The notes: generated by a model not told the origin, from the sequence alone. Shown: positions 17,559 through 25,857, counted from the stretch's first letter. The stretch: DNA of 64,000 nucleotides from an uncultured Tateyamaria sp. (GCF_947503045.1 NZ_CANNCF010000002.1:372001-436000), one strand, 5' to 3'. Numbers and translations: made by a program.

Positions 17559-18167
17559 TTAATCAACCGCGCCCCAGCCGCCCGCCGCACGTATGGCGCT
17601 TGAGGATTGGCCCGACATCGCGACGTTGACAAAGCACCACGCAGGCGCATCCGCACGGGCCAGCATGTGGCTCGCTCGGCCCGCAATGCGGTAGTGTCGA
17701 TAAAGCCGCGCGGCCACGCTCATCCGCGCTGCAATGCGGTCTCCCGGGCGGGCCAGCACGCCGACGGGCGCGTGCTCCATGATCCATTCCCAGTCCTGCC
17801 ACAGGTGCAGCTGCGCAAGGTTATCCGCCCCCATCAACCAGACAAAGCGCACGCCGGGATAGCGGTCCATAAGGGCGGCAAGGGTTTGTGCGGTGTAACG
17901 CGTGCCGAGGCGGGCCTCGATATCAGTGACCGTCACACGCGGGTCCTGCATGACGGCGCGGGCGCGTTCCATCCGCTGCTCCAACGGGGCCGGGCCACGG
18001 GTTTTGAGCGGATTGCCAGGACTGACCAGCCACCACACACGGGACAGCCCAAACCGCTTCATCGCCTCGCGCGTGATATGCACATGCCCCTCATGGGCCG
18101 GATCAAAGGACCCGCCCAGCAGGCCGATGGTCTGTCCCGGACGGGCAAGGGGAAAGGAATGGCGCAT
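17559..18167 (-). CDS. nadD: Nicotinate-nucleotide adenylyltransferase
   Basis: The 202-residue enzyme adenylates nicotinate mononucleotide in NAD synthesis. The nucleotidyltransferase signature is [14 protein letters not shown] near residues 18-31, and the second conserved motif is [11 protein letters not shown] (normally ISSTxIR) near the C-terminus; [11 protein letters not shown] and [12 protein letters not shown] are typical of NadD. Met 18167 is chosen over the extended ORF to 18227. NadE, a later step of the same pathway, is at 46515. Confidence 0.94.
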   Translation of the reverse strand: MRHSFPLARPGQTIGLLGGSFDPAHEGHVHITREAMKRFGLSRVWWLVSPGNPLKTRGPAPLEQRMERARAVMQDPRVTVTDIEARLGTRYTAQTLAALMDRYPGVRFVWLMGADNLAQLHLWQDWEWIMEHAPVGVLARPGDRIAARMSVAARLYRHYRIAGRASHMLARADAPAWCFVNVAMSGQSSSAIRAAGGWGAVD

Positions 18168-18223
18168 CGCTGCCCTGTCGTCAAAACCGCAAGGCCGGAC
18201 ACGACCGCAGATGGGCGCGATTG

Positions 18224-18694
18224 TCAATCAACCGGACGCACCGCATCACCAAGGGCGACCTGACCGGGCTGCACCACCTCGGCACACCACCCGCCGTGCC
18301 CACGTACGGCAGAATAGCCCCCATGCCCAAACGTCTCCTCCATCCGCGAACAGGGGGCACAGATGACACTCAGACGCAGAACGGCACTGCCCAACGCCAC
18401 CTCGCGCCCCTTTAACGCCGCAAGGTTCAGCCCCGCCACCACCAGATTGCGACGCAACTGCGCAGGCAGCACCGGTTCGCGACCCAGATAGGCGCCAATG
18501 GCAGCCAGATGCTCGGCCTGCACCAACGTCACCGCACGCTTGCCGGGTCGGGCATGATCGCCCTCAAGGCCCTCGAACGTCACCGCCACCCGCTCCACCG
18601 GTATGACGTCCACACGGCGCGCGCCACGCACACCGATCCACGTCACACGCCCCGCCTGCGCAGACCGGGCCATCATCACATGCAGATCACTCAT
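18224..18694 (-). CDS. MOSC domain protein
   Basis: The 156-residue protein contains the MOSC core: [52 protein letters not shown] and [12 protein letters not shown]. The conserved Cys (in CAPCSRM) is where MOSC proteins bind molybdenum-linked ligands or persulfide sulfur. The start is at MSDLHVMM, as the longer ORF to 19429 is antisense to ettA. It is divergent from ettA with 96 nt between them. A role in N-hydroxylated compound reduction or sulfur transfer is an inference. Confidence 0.88.
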   Translation of the reverse strand: MSDLHVMMARSAQAGRVTWIGVRGARRVDVIPVERVAVTFEGLEGDHARPGKRAVTLVQAEHLAAIGAYLGREPVLPAQLRRNLVVAGLNLAALKGREVALGSAVLRLSVICAPCSRMEETFGHGGYSAVRGHGGWCAEVVQPGQVALGDAVRPVD

Positions 18695-18790
18695 CCCATC
18701 CCCCCATTGGGCCGCACCGCCATTGCACCCCGCCCTGCGCGCCTGTATCTGACGGTCAAAACCAGTCCTGACAGCCCAAAGGAGCGTGCC

Positions 18791-20446
18791 ATGGCCGCCT
18801 ATCAATACGTCTACCACATGTCCGGCGTTTCCAAGACCTATCCGGGTGGCAAGAAATGCTTTGAAAACATCCACCTCAACTTCCTGCCCGGGGTCAAGAT
18901 CGGGGTCGTGGGGGTCAACGGCGCGGGTAAATCCACGCTGATGAAAATCATGGCTGGCCTCGACAAGGATTTCACGGGCGAGGCCTGGGTCGCCGAAGGG
19001 GCCAAGGTCGGCTACCTGCCGCAGGAACCCAAACTCGACCCGGACCTCAGCGTGCGCGACAACGTCATGCTGGGCGTGGCCAAGAAAAAGGCGGTGCTGG
19101 ACCGCTACAACGAGTTGGCGATGAACTACTCGGACGAAACGGCGGACGAGATGGCGCAACTGCAAGACCAGATCGATGCGGAAAACCTCTGGGATCTGGA
19201 CAGCCAAATCGACGTGAGCATGGAGGCGCTGCGCTGCCCTCCGGACGATGCGGACGTCACCACCCTCTCCGGCGGTGAGGCGCGGCGGGTCGCCCTGTGC
19301 AAACTGCTGCTCGAAGCGCCCGAAATGCTGCTGCTGGACGAACCAACCAACCACCTGGACGCGGAAACCATCGCGTGGCTGCAACAGCACCTGATCGACT
19401 ACAAGGGCACGATCCTGATCGTCACCCACGACCGCTATTTCCTCGACTCGATCACAGGCTGGATCCTCGAACTGGATCGCGGCAAAGGCGTGCCATGGGA
19501 AGGCAACTACTCAAGCTGGGTCGAACAAAAGGCCAAACGCCTCGCGCAGGAAGCACGCGAAGACAAATCCCGCCAGAAAACACTGGAACGCGAACTTCAG
19601 TGGATGCGGCAGGGGGCCAAGGCGCGTCAGGCCAAATCCAAGGCGCGGATCAACAAATACAACGACATGCTCGAAACCTCCGAGCGCGAAAAACTGGCCT
19701 ATGCCCAGATCGTCATCCCCAACGGCCAGCGCCTTGGCGGCAAGGTGATCGACATCAACGGCCTGACCAAGGGCATGGGTGACAAGCTGTTGATGGAGAA
19801 CCTCGAATTCTCGATTCCCCCCGGCGCCATCGTCGGCGTGATCGGCCCCAACGGCGCGGGCAAATCGACCCTGTTCAAGATGATCACCGGTCAGGAAACC
19901 CCGGATGCGGGCACGATCGAGGTCGGCGACACGGTGCAGATGTCCTATGTCGACCAGTCCCGCGACGACCTGAACCCCGACCACAATGTGTGGGAGGCGA
20001 TCTCGGGCGGCGCCGAACTGATCCAGCTTGGCGATGCCGAGGTCAACTCGCGCGCCTACTGCTCGTCCTTCAACTTCAAGGGCGGCGATCAGCAGAAGAA
20101 AGTCGGCCTGCTGTCGGGGGGCGAGCGCAACCGCGTCCACATGGCACGGCTCTTGAAATCAGGCGGCAACGTGCTGCTGCTGGACGAACCGACCAACGAC
20201 CTCGACGTCGAAACCCTGCGCGCTTTGGAAGACGCGCTTGTCGATTTCGGCGGCTGCGCCGTGGTGATCTCGCACGACCGGTTTTTCCTGGACCGCATCT
20301 GCACGCACATTCTGGCGTTCGAAGGGGATGCGCATGTGGAGTGGTTCGAGGGGAACTTTGAGGACTACGAGGAAGATAAGAAGCGTCGGTTGGGGCCAGA
20401 TGCCCTTGAACCCAAACGACTAAAACACAAGAAGTTCGCTCGTTGA
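18791..20446 (+). CDS. ettA: Energy-dependent translational throttle protein EttA (ABC-F)
   Basis: The 551-residue protein has two ABC cassettes on one chain: Walker A GVNGAGKS (about 40-47) and GPNGAGKS (about 352-359), with signatures LSGGEARRVALC and LSGGERNRVHMA. A charged linker (about 245-310) separates them and no membrane segments are present. ABC-F proteins bind the ribosomal E site; the YVYHMSGVSKTYPGGKKCFENI start and KRLKHKKFAR end are those of EttA. AAAGGAGCGTGCC precedes ATG 18791. The stop codon lies inside a 13-bp hairpin. Confidence 0.95.
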   Translation: MAAYQYVYHMSGVSKTYPGGKKCFENIHLNFLPGVKIGVVGVNGAGKSTLMKIMAGLDKDFTGEAWVAEGAKVGYLPQEPKLDPDLSVRDNVMLGVAKKKAVLDRYNELAMNYSDETADEMAQLQDQIDAENLWDLDSQIDVSMEALRCPPDDADVTTLSGGEARRVALCKLLLEAPEMLLLDEPTNHLDAETIAWLQQHLIDYKGTILIVTHDRYFLDSITGWILELDRGKGVPWEGNYSSWVEQKAKRLAQEAREDKSRQKTLERELQWMRQGAKARQAKSKARINKYNDMLETSEREKLAYAQIVIPNGQRLGGKVIDINGLTKGMGDKLLMENLEFSIPPGAIVGVIGPNGAGKSTLFKMITGQETPDAGTIEVGDTVQMSYVDQSRDDLNPDHNVWEAISGGAELIQLGDAEVNSRAYCSSFNFKGGDQQKKVGLLSGGERNRVHMARLLKSGGNVLLLDEPTNDLDVETLRALEDALVDFGGCAVVISHDRFFLDRICTHILAFEGDAHVEWFEGNFEDYEEDKKRRLGPDALEPKRLKHKKFAR

Positions 20447-20469
20447 GTTTTACTGCGTAAAACTCAACG
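20441..20469. terminator. 13-bp perfect hairpin spanning the ettA stop codon
   Basis: Arms 20441-20453 and 20457-20469 pair perfectly (CGTTGAGTTTTAC against GTAAAACTCAACG) around a TGC loop. The ettA TGA is inside the left arm. No clear U-tract follows, so a classical intrinsic terminator is uncertain; 3'-end protection is an alternative. A second, imperfect hairpin with a GCAA tetraloop follows near 20471-20510. Confidence 0.55.
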
Positions 20470-20704
20470 GGTGCGAGGCAGGGTAGGCGCAAGCCTGCCC
20501 GTTCGCACTCAGATGAGAATGGGGCGCTTGGGTTGCAGGCGGATTTCTTGTGTTTACGTTTGAGTTCAAGGCGTGCGTGGAAGAGTGTTTGCAAAGCAAA
20601 CGCGCGTAGCGGTACCCGGTGCAATTTCGATATTTGCGCTGGAGCCTAAGCGCTCCAATCGTAAAAAGTTCATGAGCTTACTGGTAGTTAACCTACTCTA
20701 AAGC

Positions 20705-21298
20705 TTAGTCGTTTCGTAGTTGTGCTCTTACCAAATCTGCCAAATAGTTCTCCATTTGAGTGAAATCTAAATGGCCAGCATCCCAAGCCGTATCAGCTGC
20801 CACGAGTGCGGTTTCGTACCCGGTGCGGTTCTCTCTTATTCGTTCAGGAACAATTTTGTCGCCTCGCAGAAGGGCTCCTGATCGAACACAGAGTAAGAAG
20901 TAGCAAATCGCACGTGCAGTACGTCCATTGCCTTCTATGAACGGGTGGATCCAATTCATACGCCACAAACCATATGCTGCTAGTTCGGTTGGGCTCCAGA
21001 TGTACCAATTCTCTTGGACAGTTGAGATGAACCTATCCATCCAGTTGTCCACATCTTTAAAGTGTGGTGGCAAATGCCCGCCCACGTAGATTGGCTCTTT
21101 TCGAAACCGCCCTCCGAATTGAGAAATATTCGCAACGGCAACATGATTGAGCGCCCAAAGGAGATACTTGTCAAAGGAAACCGGCCCTTTGACTAGGCCG
21201 ATCTCAATGCAGTTTGTCAAAAGTTCATATTGACGGTTTAGGTTTTGTTCCTGAACACGATCAAACAGCTCTTGGTCTTCCTGTTCTAGAACAAACAT
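20705..21298 (-). CDS. fic: Fic domain protein (probable AMPylating toxin)
   Basis: The 197-residue protein has the complete catalytic motif HPFIEGNGRTAR (residues 118-129), matching HPFx(D/E)GNGRxxR, with a flap upstream (GGRFRKEPIYVGG, 62-74). Fic enzymes transfer AMP or other nucleotide parts to target hydroxyls. TNCIEI (28-33) loosely resembles the class II inhibitory motif (S/T)xxxE(G/N), but the final residue is Ile. It is 5 nt downstream of a 71-aa gene that looks like a cognate antitoxin. Both are AT-richer than their neighbours, as expected for an acquired toxin-antitoxin module. Targets are unknown. Confidence 0.88.
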   Translation of the reverse strand: MFVLEQEDQELFDRVQEQNLNRQYELLTNCIEIGLVKGPVSFDKYLLWALNHVAVANISQFGGRFRKEPIYVGGHLPPHFKDVDNWMDRFISTVQENWYIWSPTELAAYGLWRMNWIHPFIEGNGRTARAICYFLLCVRSGALLRGDKIVPERIRENRTGYETALVAADTAWDAGHLDFTQMENYLADLVRAQLRND

Positions 21299-21303
21299 GC
21301 TTA

Positions 21304-21519
21304 TCAGCCGACCGAAGCTCGCAAGCGAACATGTGCCACAGAAGCTGCAGCCGACTCCTTGGATATACGAGAGCCTTTCGGAGCATTCCCGTACACAAAG
21401 CTCGCTCGTTGTGCCCTAAGTTCATCGTCAGATAGCTCGTGCTGACGTGAGTCCTCATACAGCGCATCCAGTTCAGGCCGTGCTGGAGCTCTTTTTAGTG
21501 CTGATTTTCTTTCCGCCAT
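21304..21519 (-). CDS. Probable antitoxin partner of the Fic protein, 71 aa
   Basis: This is a small, charged, presumably helical protein (AERKSALKRAPARPELDALY..., then DELRAQRASFVYGNAPKGS and SKESAAASVAHVRL). ATG 21519 is preceded by GGAG at 6 nt; another ATG lies at 21531. It precedes fic by 5 nt in the same direction, the usual order of antitoxin then toxin. The VYGN and RITKES-like C-terminal part resembles small partner proteins of Fic enzymes, but a clear inhibitory (S/T)xxxE(G/N) motif was not found, so the antitoxin call rests mainly on context. Confidence 0.62.
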   Translation of the reverse strand: MAERKSALKRAPARPELDALYEDSRQHELSDDELRAQRASFVYGNAPKGSRISKESAAASVAHVRLRASVG

Positions 21520-21533
21520 GAGTTTCTCCATTT

Positions 21534-21548
21534 GTTCTCTTATTGTTC
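21534..21548. promoter_or_regulatory. LexA-like box GTTC-N7-GTTC
   Basis: GTTCTCTTATTGTTC, a perfect match to the alphaproteobacterial SOS box (GTTC-N7-GTTC), lies 15 nt upstream of the antitoxin ATG (21519). About two such matches are expected by chance in 64 kb on both strands, so the call depends on position. A further dyad, ACTGT-N12-ACAGT (about 21562-21583), lies slightly upstream and could be the site for autoregulation by the antitoxin. Confidence 0.42.
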
Positions 21549-21584
21549 TTGCTCTCTAGGTACTGTAAATATGTATCAACAGTC

Positions 21585-21994
21585 CACCTAATACTATACC
21601 TGTCTTGCAACACTTGTTTAAAAATCGCCCACGACCGCGGGTCAGAGGCCGTCTCGCAAACTTTCCAGTGGATAGTTTGAGGCCCCAGAGGGTCGCAAGA
21701 CCCCGGGGGAGACGCAGTCGCCCCCGCCCTGGGGGGCGGTCGGTCCCTCTCGCGCAGTCTTACAGACTACGCTGCCGGGTACGCGCTCATTGCATGAGCG
21801 CTGAGGCGGCGAAAACGCGGGGCGTTTCCACGCTAAAATGTGCCAAACCTTGCGCCGGATAGCCTTCCACAAAGAGCTGCCCGCTCACCACCAGCCACCC
21901 CCAAACCCCCTACCGGTTTACCCTACTTCCCGCAGTGCCTCCGGCCGTGCTATACTGTCTCGTATTGAATACATCCCCATTGGAGATCACCCGC
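21585..21994. other. Gene-free stretch with hairpins
   Basis: There is no ORF with a ribosome site and no RNA family I recognise. The stretch holds GGGTC-GCAA-GACCC (about 21679-21692), a G/C-rich block around 21715-21745 and a perfect 8-bp hairpin at 21783-21801 (GCGCTCAT, TGC, ATGAGCGC). It separates the Fic module from the DUF4157 gene and may contain the latter's promoter in its AT-richer last 60 nt. Confidence 0.4.
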
Positions 21995-22363
21995 ATGCCC
22001 AACGAAAAAGTCAAGAAAATCGCCGAAAAGCTCAAAGGCAAGAAGGCTAAGGTCAAAGCGCTCAAGACAGAGCCCGAAGGCACCAAGGCCGCCAAGATCC
22101 CTGCCGATGTTGTCGAAACGCTCGAAGAAGTGTTTGGCGGCGATTTCAAGAAGGTGCGGGCGCATACGGGTGGCAATGCGGCCGACATGTGCAAGGAACT
22201 GGGCGCCAAGGCCTTTGCCCAGGGTCCCAACATCTACTTTGCCAAACCCGGTGATGCCAAGAACAAGGATCTGCTCGCCCACGAGCTGACCCATGTCATC
22301 CAGCAGGCCGGGGGCAAGAAGCTGCCCAAGGAACAAAAGGGCAAGGCTCTGGTCTCGAAATAG
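21995..22363 (+). CDS. DUF4157 domain protein, 122 aa
   Basis: A Lys-rich N-terminal tail (about residues 1-40) precedes a compact DUF4157 domain: FKKVRAHTGGNAADMCKELGAKAFAQGPNIYF, then LLAHELTHVIQQAGG with the zincin motif HELTH. DUF4157 is frequently found in cargo of extracellular contractile injection systems and in polymorphic toxins. Here it is stand-alone, with no tail-tube or sheath genes in the window. ATG 21995 has TGGAG upstream; the longer ORF from 21935 is not supported. Confidence 0.85.
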   Translation: MPNEKVKKIAEKLKGKKAKVKALKTEPEGTKAAKIPADVVETLEEVFGGDFKKVRAHTGGNAADMCKELGAKAFAQGPNIYFAKPGDAKNKDLLAHELTHVIQQAGGKKLPKEQKGKALVSK

Positions 22364-22396
22364 GTTGCAAAACGGGTGTCTGGAGGCGGGGAGGTC

Positions 22397-22468
22397 CTAA
22401 CGGATGGTTAATCCGCCTCTGTAACCCATTGATTTTTCATGTCCGGAGTCCTGTCCCAGCATGGGACA
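22397..22468 (+). repeat. Composite element copy B: CtrA-like box plus TGTCCCA palindrome
   Basis: The element contains CTAA-N7-TTAA (22397-22411), 9 nt, GTAA (22421-22424), TTGATTT and, 27 nt after GTAA, TGTCCCAGCATGGGACA (22452-22468). Its length and internal spacing equal copy A at 2045-2116; GTCCGGAAT follows as in copy A. It lies between two convergent genes, so it does not look like an ordinary gene promoter at this site. Confidence 0.7.
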
Positions 22469-22500
22469 TCAAAAACGGGCATGTCCGGAATCTGCCCGGA

Positions 22501-22764
22501 TCACAGCAGCACCCACCACACCAGAAACGGCGGCACGGCGCAGCCAAAGGCGATCATGAACAGCTTGGCGCCGTGGCTGACCTTGCCAAACCAGCCATCC
22601 CCCAGCGCGCCCTCTCCATAGGACATCGCGCCGCCCATCACCACGTATCCCTGCCGCTCGACCCCGCGTTTTGACGCGTTGATCGACGCCATCGCCGCCT
22701 GATAGACCGCGTCCTGACGGGCCTGTTCCTCAAGGTCTGGTTGCAAATTTTCCATCCGTGTCAT
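22501..22764 (-). CDS. Small C-tail-anchored membrane protein, 87 aa
   Basis: Residues 1-50 are hydrophilic and probably helical (LQPDLEEQARQDAVYQAAMASINASKR). A Gly-rich middle (GYVVMGGAMSYGEGALGDGWFGK) and one membrane span close the protein (about residues 66-87, ending in WWVLL). ATG 22764 has AGGGAG upstream. No family was recognised. It follows the importer cluster in the same direction at a distance of about 120 nt, but shares no obvious function with it. Confidence 0.65.
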   Translation of the reverse strand: MTRMENLQPDLEEQARQDAVYQAAMASINASKRGVERQGYVVMGGAMSYGEGALGDGWFGKVSHGAKLFMIAFGCAVPPFLVWWVLL

Positions 22765-22882
22765 GTGGCGCACTCCCTTATCCGGTAAAGAGGTGGCGCG
22801 CGCGTTTCGGATTTCCAGTGTTTTGTCGCAAAAAAGGGCCAACCGCGTGGCTGGCCCCCTGATTTGACGCTGGATCAAGTTC

Positions 22883-23872
22883 TCAGTTCAAAGCCTTGTC
22901 CGTGATCGCGTGGGTCCAAGCCCCTTCGGGCGCTTTCGAGATCACCGGGTCAGACCCGCCCGACAACAGCGAGGCCACCGTGCGTTCATAATCTGCCGGG
23001 TCCAGCGCGCCGTTGCTGCCTGCCGTCAGCTTGGCCACTTCGCCCATCATCCGTTTCTGGTGCTTTTCGGTCTGCGCACCCGAAGCATCATTGTCCAGAA
23101 CGATCTCTGCCGCCTCATCCGGGTTGGCCTCGGCATATTTCCAGCCCTTCATCGAGGCGCGCACGAAGCGGACCATCTTGTCCTCGAATTCCGGATCGGC
23201 GAGGTTTTCCTCAAGGGCATAGAGGCCGTCTTCAAGCGTGGCGACACCCTGATCTTCGTATTTGAACACCTGCAGTTCTTCGGGCGTCAGCCCTGCATCG
23301 ATGATCTGCCAATACTCATTGTAGGTCATGGTCGACACGCACGCCGCCTGCCCCTGCAGGATCGGATCGACGTTAAAGCCCTGTTTGAGGACGGTCACAC
23401 CGCCGTCAGAGCCATCCGTCGCCATGCCAAGCTGGCTCATCCACGACAGGAACGGGAATTCGTTGCCAAAGAACCAGACGCCCAGCGTCTTGCCCGCAAA
23501 GTCATCGGTACTGCTCACACCCGCATCCTTGCGGCAGGTCAGCATCATGCCCGACGATTTGAAAGGTTGTGCGATGTTGACCATCGGCAGACCCTTTTCA
23601 CGCGCAGCCAAAGCCGCTGGCATCCACTCGACGGTGACATCCGCACCGCCCCCGGCCAGCACTTGGGTCGGGGCAATGTCAGGCCCGCCGGGCTTGATCG
23701 TGACGTTCAGGTCTTCTTCCTCGTAGAAGCCCTTGTCGAGGGCGACATAGTAGCCTGCAAACTGCGCCTGGGTGACCCATTTGAGTTGCAGGGTCACATC
23801 GTCGGCCGCTTGCGCTGCAAAGGCGCTCAGACCGAGGGCCGCGCTGGCGGCAAAACTGGTGATCATTTTCAT
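22883..23872 (-). CDS. ABC transporter substrate-binding protein, NMT1/THI5-like
   Basis: The 329-residue periplasmic binding protein has a Sec signal (about 1-22, ending AQA-ADD). VTLQLKWVTQAQFAGYYVALDKGFYEEEDLNVTI is the diagnostic start of the NMT1/THI5 family, which binds thiamine-pyrimidine precursors and related small rings; GGPDIAPTQVLAGGGADV follows. It closes the set ATPase, permease, permease, binding protein on one strand, next to dihydropyrimidinase. Together with the RutR-like operators this suggests uptake of a pyrimidine, such as uracil, thymine or a dihydropyrimidine. The substrate is inferred, not shown. Confidence 0.9.
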   Translation of the reverse strand: MKMITSFAASAALGLSAFAAQAADDVTLQLKWVTQAQFAGYYVALDKGFYEEEDLNVTIKPGGPDIAPTQVLAGGGADVTVEWMPAALAAREKGLPMVNIAQPFKSSGMMLTCRKDAGVSSTDDFAGKTLGVWFFGNEFPFLSWMSQLGMATDGSDGGVTVLKQGFNVDPILQGQAACVSTMTYNEYWQIIDAGLTPEELQVFKYEDQGVATLEDGLYALEENLADPEFEDKMVRFVRASMKGWKYAEANPDEAAEIVLDNDASGAQTEKHQKRMMGEVAKLTAGSNGALDPADYERTVASLLSGGSDPVISKAPEGAWTHAITDKALN

Positions 23873-23912
23873 TTTGTACTCTCCTTGTTGATTTGGGTGA
23901 TAGTCCGGACCT

Positions 23913-24761
23913 TCATGACCGGGTCCGTTGGGATGGATGCCAGAATGTCACGAGCCGCTCGACAAGCGCAACGGCCCCATAAGCGGTCGAGCCGACAATG
24001 GCTGCAACCACAATCTCGGCCCATACGAGGTCAAGCGCAAGCTGCCCTACCGAGGTCGAGATGCGAAACCCCATCCCGCGGATGGGGGAGCCGAAAAACT
24101 CGGCAACAATTGCGCCAATCAGCGCCAGCGTCGTCGCGATCTTGAGCCCGTTGAAGATAAACGGCATTGCCATGGGCAAGCGCAGCTTGAGCAACGTCGT
24201 CATCGGGCTGGCCGCATAGGTCTGCATCAGGTCGCGCTGCATCTGATCGCTCGCTTGCAGGCCCTGCACCGTGTTCACGAGCATCGGAAAGAACACCATG
24301 ACGACCACGACGGCCGCCTTGGAGTGCCAGTCAAAGCCGAACCACATCACAAGGATCGGCGCCATGCCAACAATTGGCAGGGCCGCGACGAAATTGCCAA
24401 CGGGCAGCAGGCCCCGGCGCAGGAATGCAAAGCGGTCGATCAGGATCGCCGTGAGGAACGCCGCACCACAGCCCATGACATAGCCGCTGAGCGCGCCCTT
24501 GATCACGGTCTGGACGAAATCTTCCCACAATATCCCTGTCGAGGCAGCGAACCGGGCCGCGATGGCCGAGGGCGCAGGCAGCAGAACGGCAGAGATATCA
24601 AGGCCCCGCACAACCCCTTCCCAGATCGCGATCAGCGTGACGCCAAACACGATGGGCATCAAAAGCCGGACAAGGCCCGTGACCGGGCGACGCGACAGCC
24701 AGACGTTCACCGCCCAGCCAGCGGCCCATGCAGCAAGAGCAAAGACAAGCCAGCCCATCAT
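23913..24761 (-). CDS. ABC transporter permease (SsuC/ThiX type)
   Basis: The 282-residue inner-membrane subunit has about seven hydrophobic segments. The binding-protein-dependent transport motif EAA...G lies in the region QRDLMQTYAASPMTTLLKLRLPMAMPFIFNG. The first ATG overlaps the stop of the upstream permease gene (ATGA, 24758-24761), so both are translationally coupled and probably form a heterodimeric channel. It is followed after 40 nt by the binding protein gene. Confidence 0.9.
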   Translation of the reverse strand: MMGWLVFALAAWAAGWAVNVWLSRRPVTGLVRLLMPIVFGVTLIAIWEGVVRGLDISAVLLPAPSAIAARFAASTGILWEDFVQTVIKGALSGYVMGCGAAFLTAILIDRFAFLRRGLLPVGNFVAALPIVGMAPILVMWFGFDWHSKAAVVVVMVFFPMLVNTVQGLQASDQMQRDLMQTYAASPMTTLLKLRLPMAMPFIFNGLKIATTLALIGAIVAEFFGSPIRGMGFRISTSVGQLALDLVWAEIVVAAIVGSTAYGAVALVERLVTFWHPSQRTRS

Positions 24762-25618
24762 GCCATCCCCATTCGGGCGAGCATCACGCGCTCGATAAGG
24801 GCGATGATGGCAACAAGTAACGCGGCAAGAGCGGCCGCCATGATCAGCGCCGACCAGATTTGAATGGTTTGTCCATAGTAACTGCCCGCCAGCAGGCGCG
24901 CGCCCAGACCGGCCACCGCCCCTGTCGGCAACTCACCCACGATGGCGCCCACAAGGCTTGCCGCCACCCCGACCTTGAGCGAGGCAAACAGATACGGCAT
25001 CGACGCAGGCAGACGCAGTCGCCAAAACGTCTGGGACGCGCTCGCATTCCAGGTGCGCATCTGATCCAGCTGCATGACCTCGGGGCTGCGCAACCCTTTC
25101 ACCATGCCCACGACCACGGGAAAGAACGACAGGTACATCGAAATCATCGCCTTGGGCAGCAGCCCAGAAATGCCGACCGCGTTCAGCACCACGATGATCA
25201 TCGGCGCAAGGGCGAGGATGGGAATGGTCTGGCTGGTGATAACCCACGGCATGACCGAGCGATCCATAACTGTATTGTAGACAATCCCGACCGCCAGCAG
25301 GATGCCCAGCCCCGTGCCCAGTACAAACCCCAGCAGCGTCGCACTCAGCGTGACCCAGGAATGCCAAATCAGCGACCGCTTTGAGGTGATCTTTTTCTCG
25401 ACCGTGGTTTCCCAGATTTCGACCGCAACCTGATGTGGGGCGGGTAACTTGGGCTTGTCCTGCGCCCATGTGTCCGCAACCAGCTCTGATGCGCTCAACT
25501 CGACACCAGAGCGCGTGGCCTTGTCATAGGCCCAGGGCGCATTCAGCCATATGGCCGCCACGTACCAGATCGCAAAGATCGCAGCGACAACGGTCAAAAC
25601 TGGCACAAAGCTACGCAT
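24758..25618 (-). CDS. ABC transporter permease (SsuC/ThiX type), second subunit
   Basis: The 286-residue subunit starts with a membrane span (SFVPVLTVVAAIFAIWYVAAIWL), then a roughly 60-residue periplasmic segment and five further spans. The EAA-loop region is MQLDQMRTWNASASQTFWRLRLPASMPYLFAS. The start is uncertain: ATG 25618 and ATG 25642 both lack a strong ribosome site, and the upstream ATG lies inside the left arm of a large inverted repeat (25638-25712). The roughly 240-nt gap to the ATPase gene is unusual inside this otherwise tight operon. Confidence 0.87.
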   Translation of the reverse strand: MRSFVPVLTVVAAIFAIWYVAAIWLNAPWAYDKATRSGVELSASELVADTWAQDKPKLPAPHQVAVEIWETTVEKKITSKRSLIWHSWVTLSATLLGFVLGTGLGILLAVGIVYNTVMDRSVMPWVITSQTIPILALAPMIIVVLNAVGISGLLPKAMISMYLSFFPVVVGMVKGLRSPEVMQLDQMRTWNASASQTFWRLRLPASMPYLFASLKVGVAASLVGAIVGELPTGAVAGLGARLLAGSYYGQTIQIWSALIMAAALAALLVAIIALIERVMLARMGMA

Positions 25619-25637
25619 GGAAGGCACCACTCTGCGC

Positions 25638-25712
25638 TTCATTGTTCCGCAAATATGCAAAAGCCTGCGCGATCGGCACACACAGTTTTTTGCATATTTT
25701 AAGAACAATGAA
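25638..25712. repeat. Large inverted repeat, 25-nt arms, before the permease gene
   Basis: Arms 25638-25662 and 25688-25712 match at 22 of 25 positions, with the three mismatches together in the centre of the arm. The spacer is 25 nt. The arm cores are CATTGTTC-N3-AAATATGCAAAA and its complement. In mRNA of the minus-strand operon this forms a strong hairpin directly at the start region of the permease gene; as DNA it could be an operator. It is AT-rich compared with its surroundings. Confidence 0.6.
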
Positions 25713-25857
25713 AGGAATAGGTGATGATTTGGAGCCACGGTACAGGCAGGCATGCCGATGACCGTGAACGATGAAGGGGGTGGCCGCGCCTTCAAACAAA
25801 AGGCGGCTCGGCATCAGCGTGTGGCCAATGGCCATGCGTTGTGCCGGTAACACGCGA

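Noticed and set aside
22883-23872. Thiamine-precursor importer under a TPP riboswitch
   Set aside because: The binding protein is of the THI5/NMT1 type, but no TPP aptamer is visible before any importer gene, and the neighbours are all pyrimidine degradation genes.
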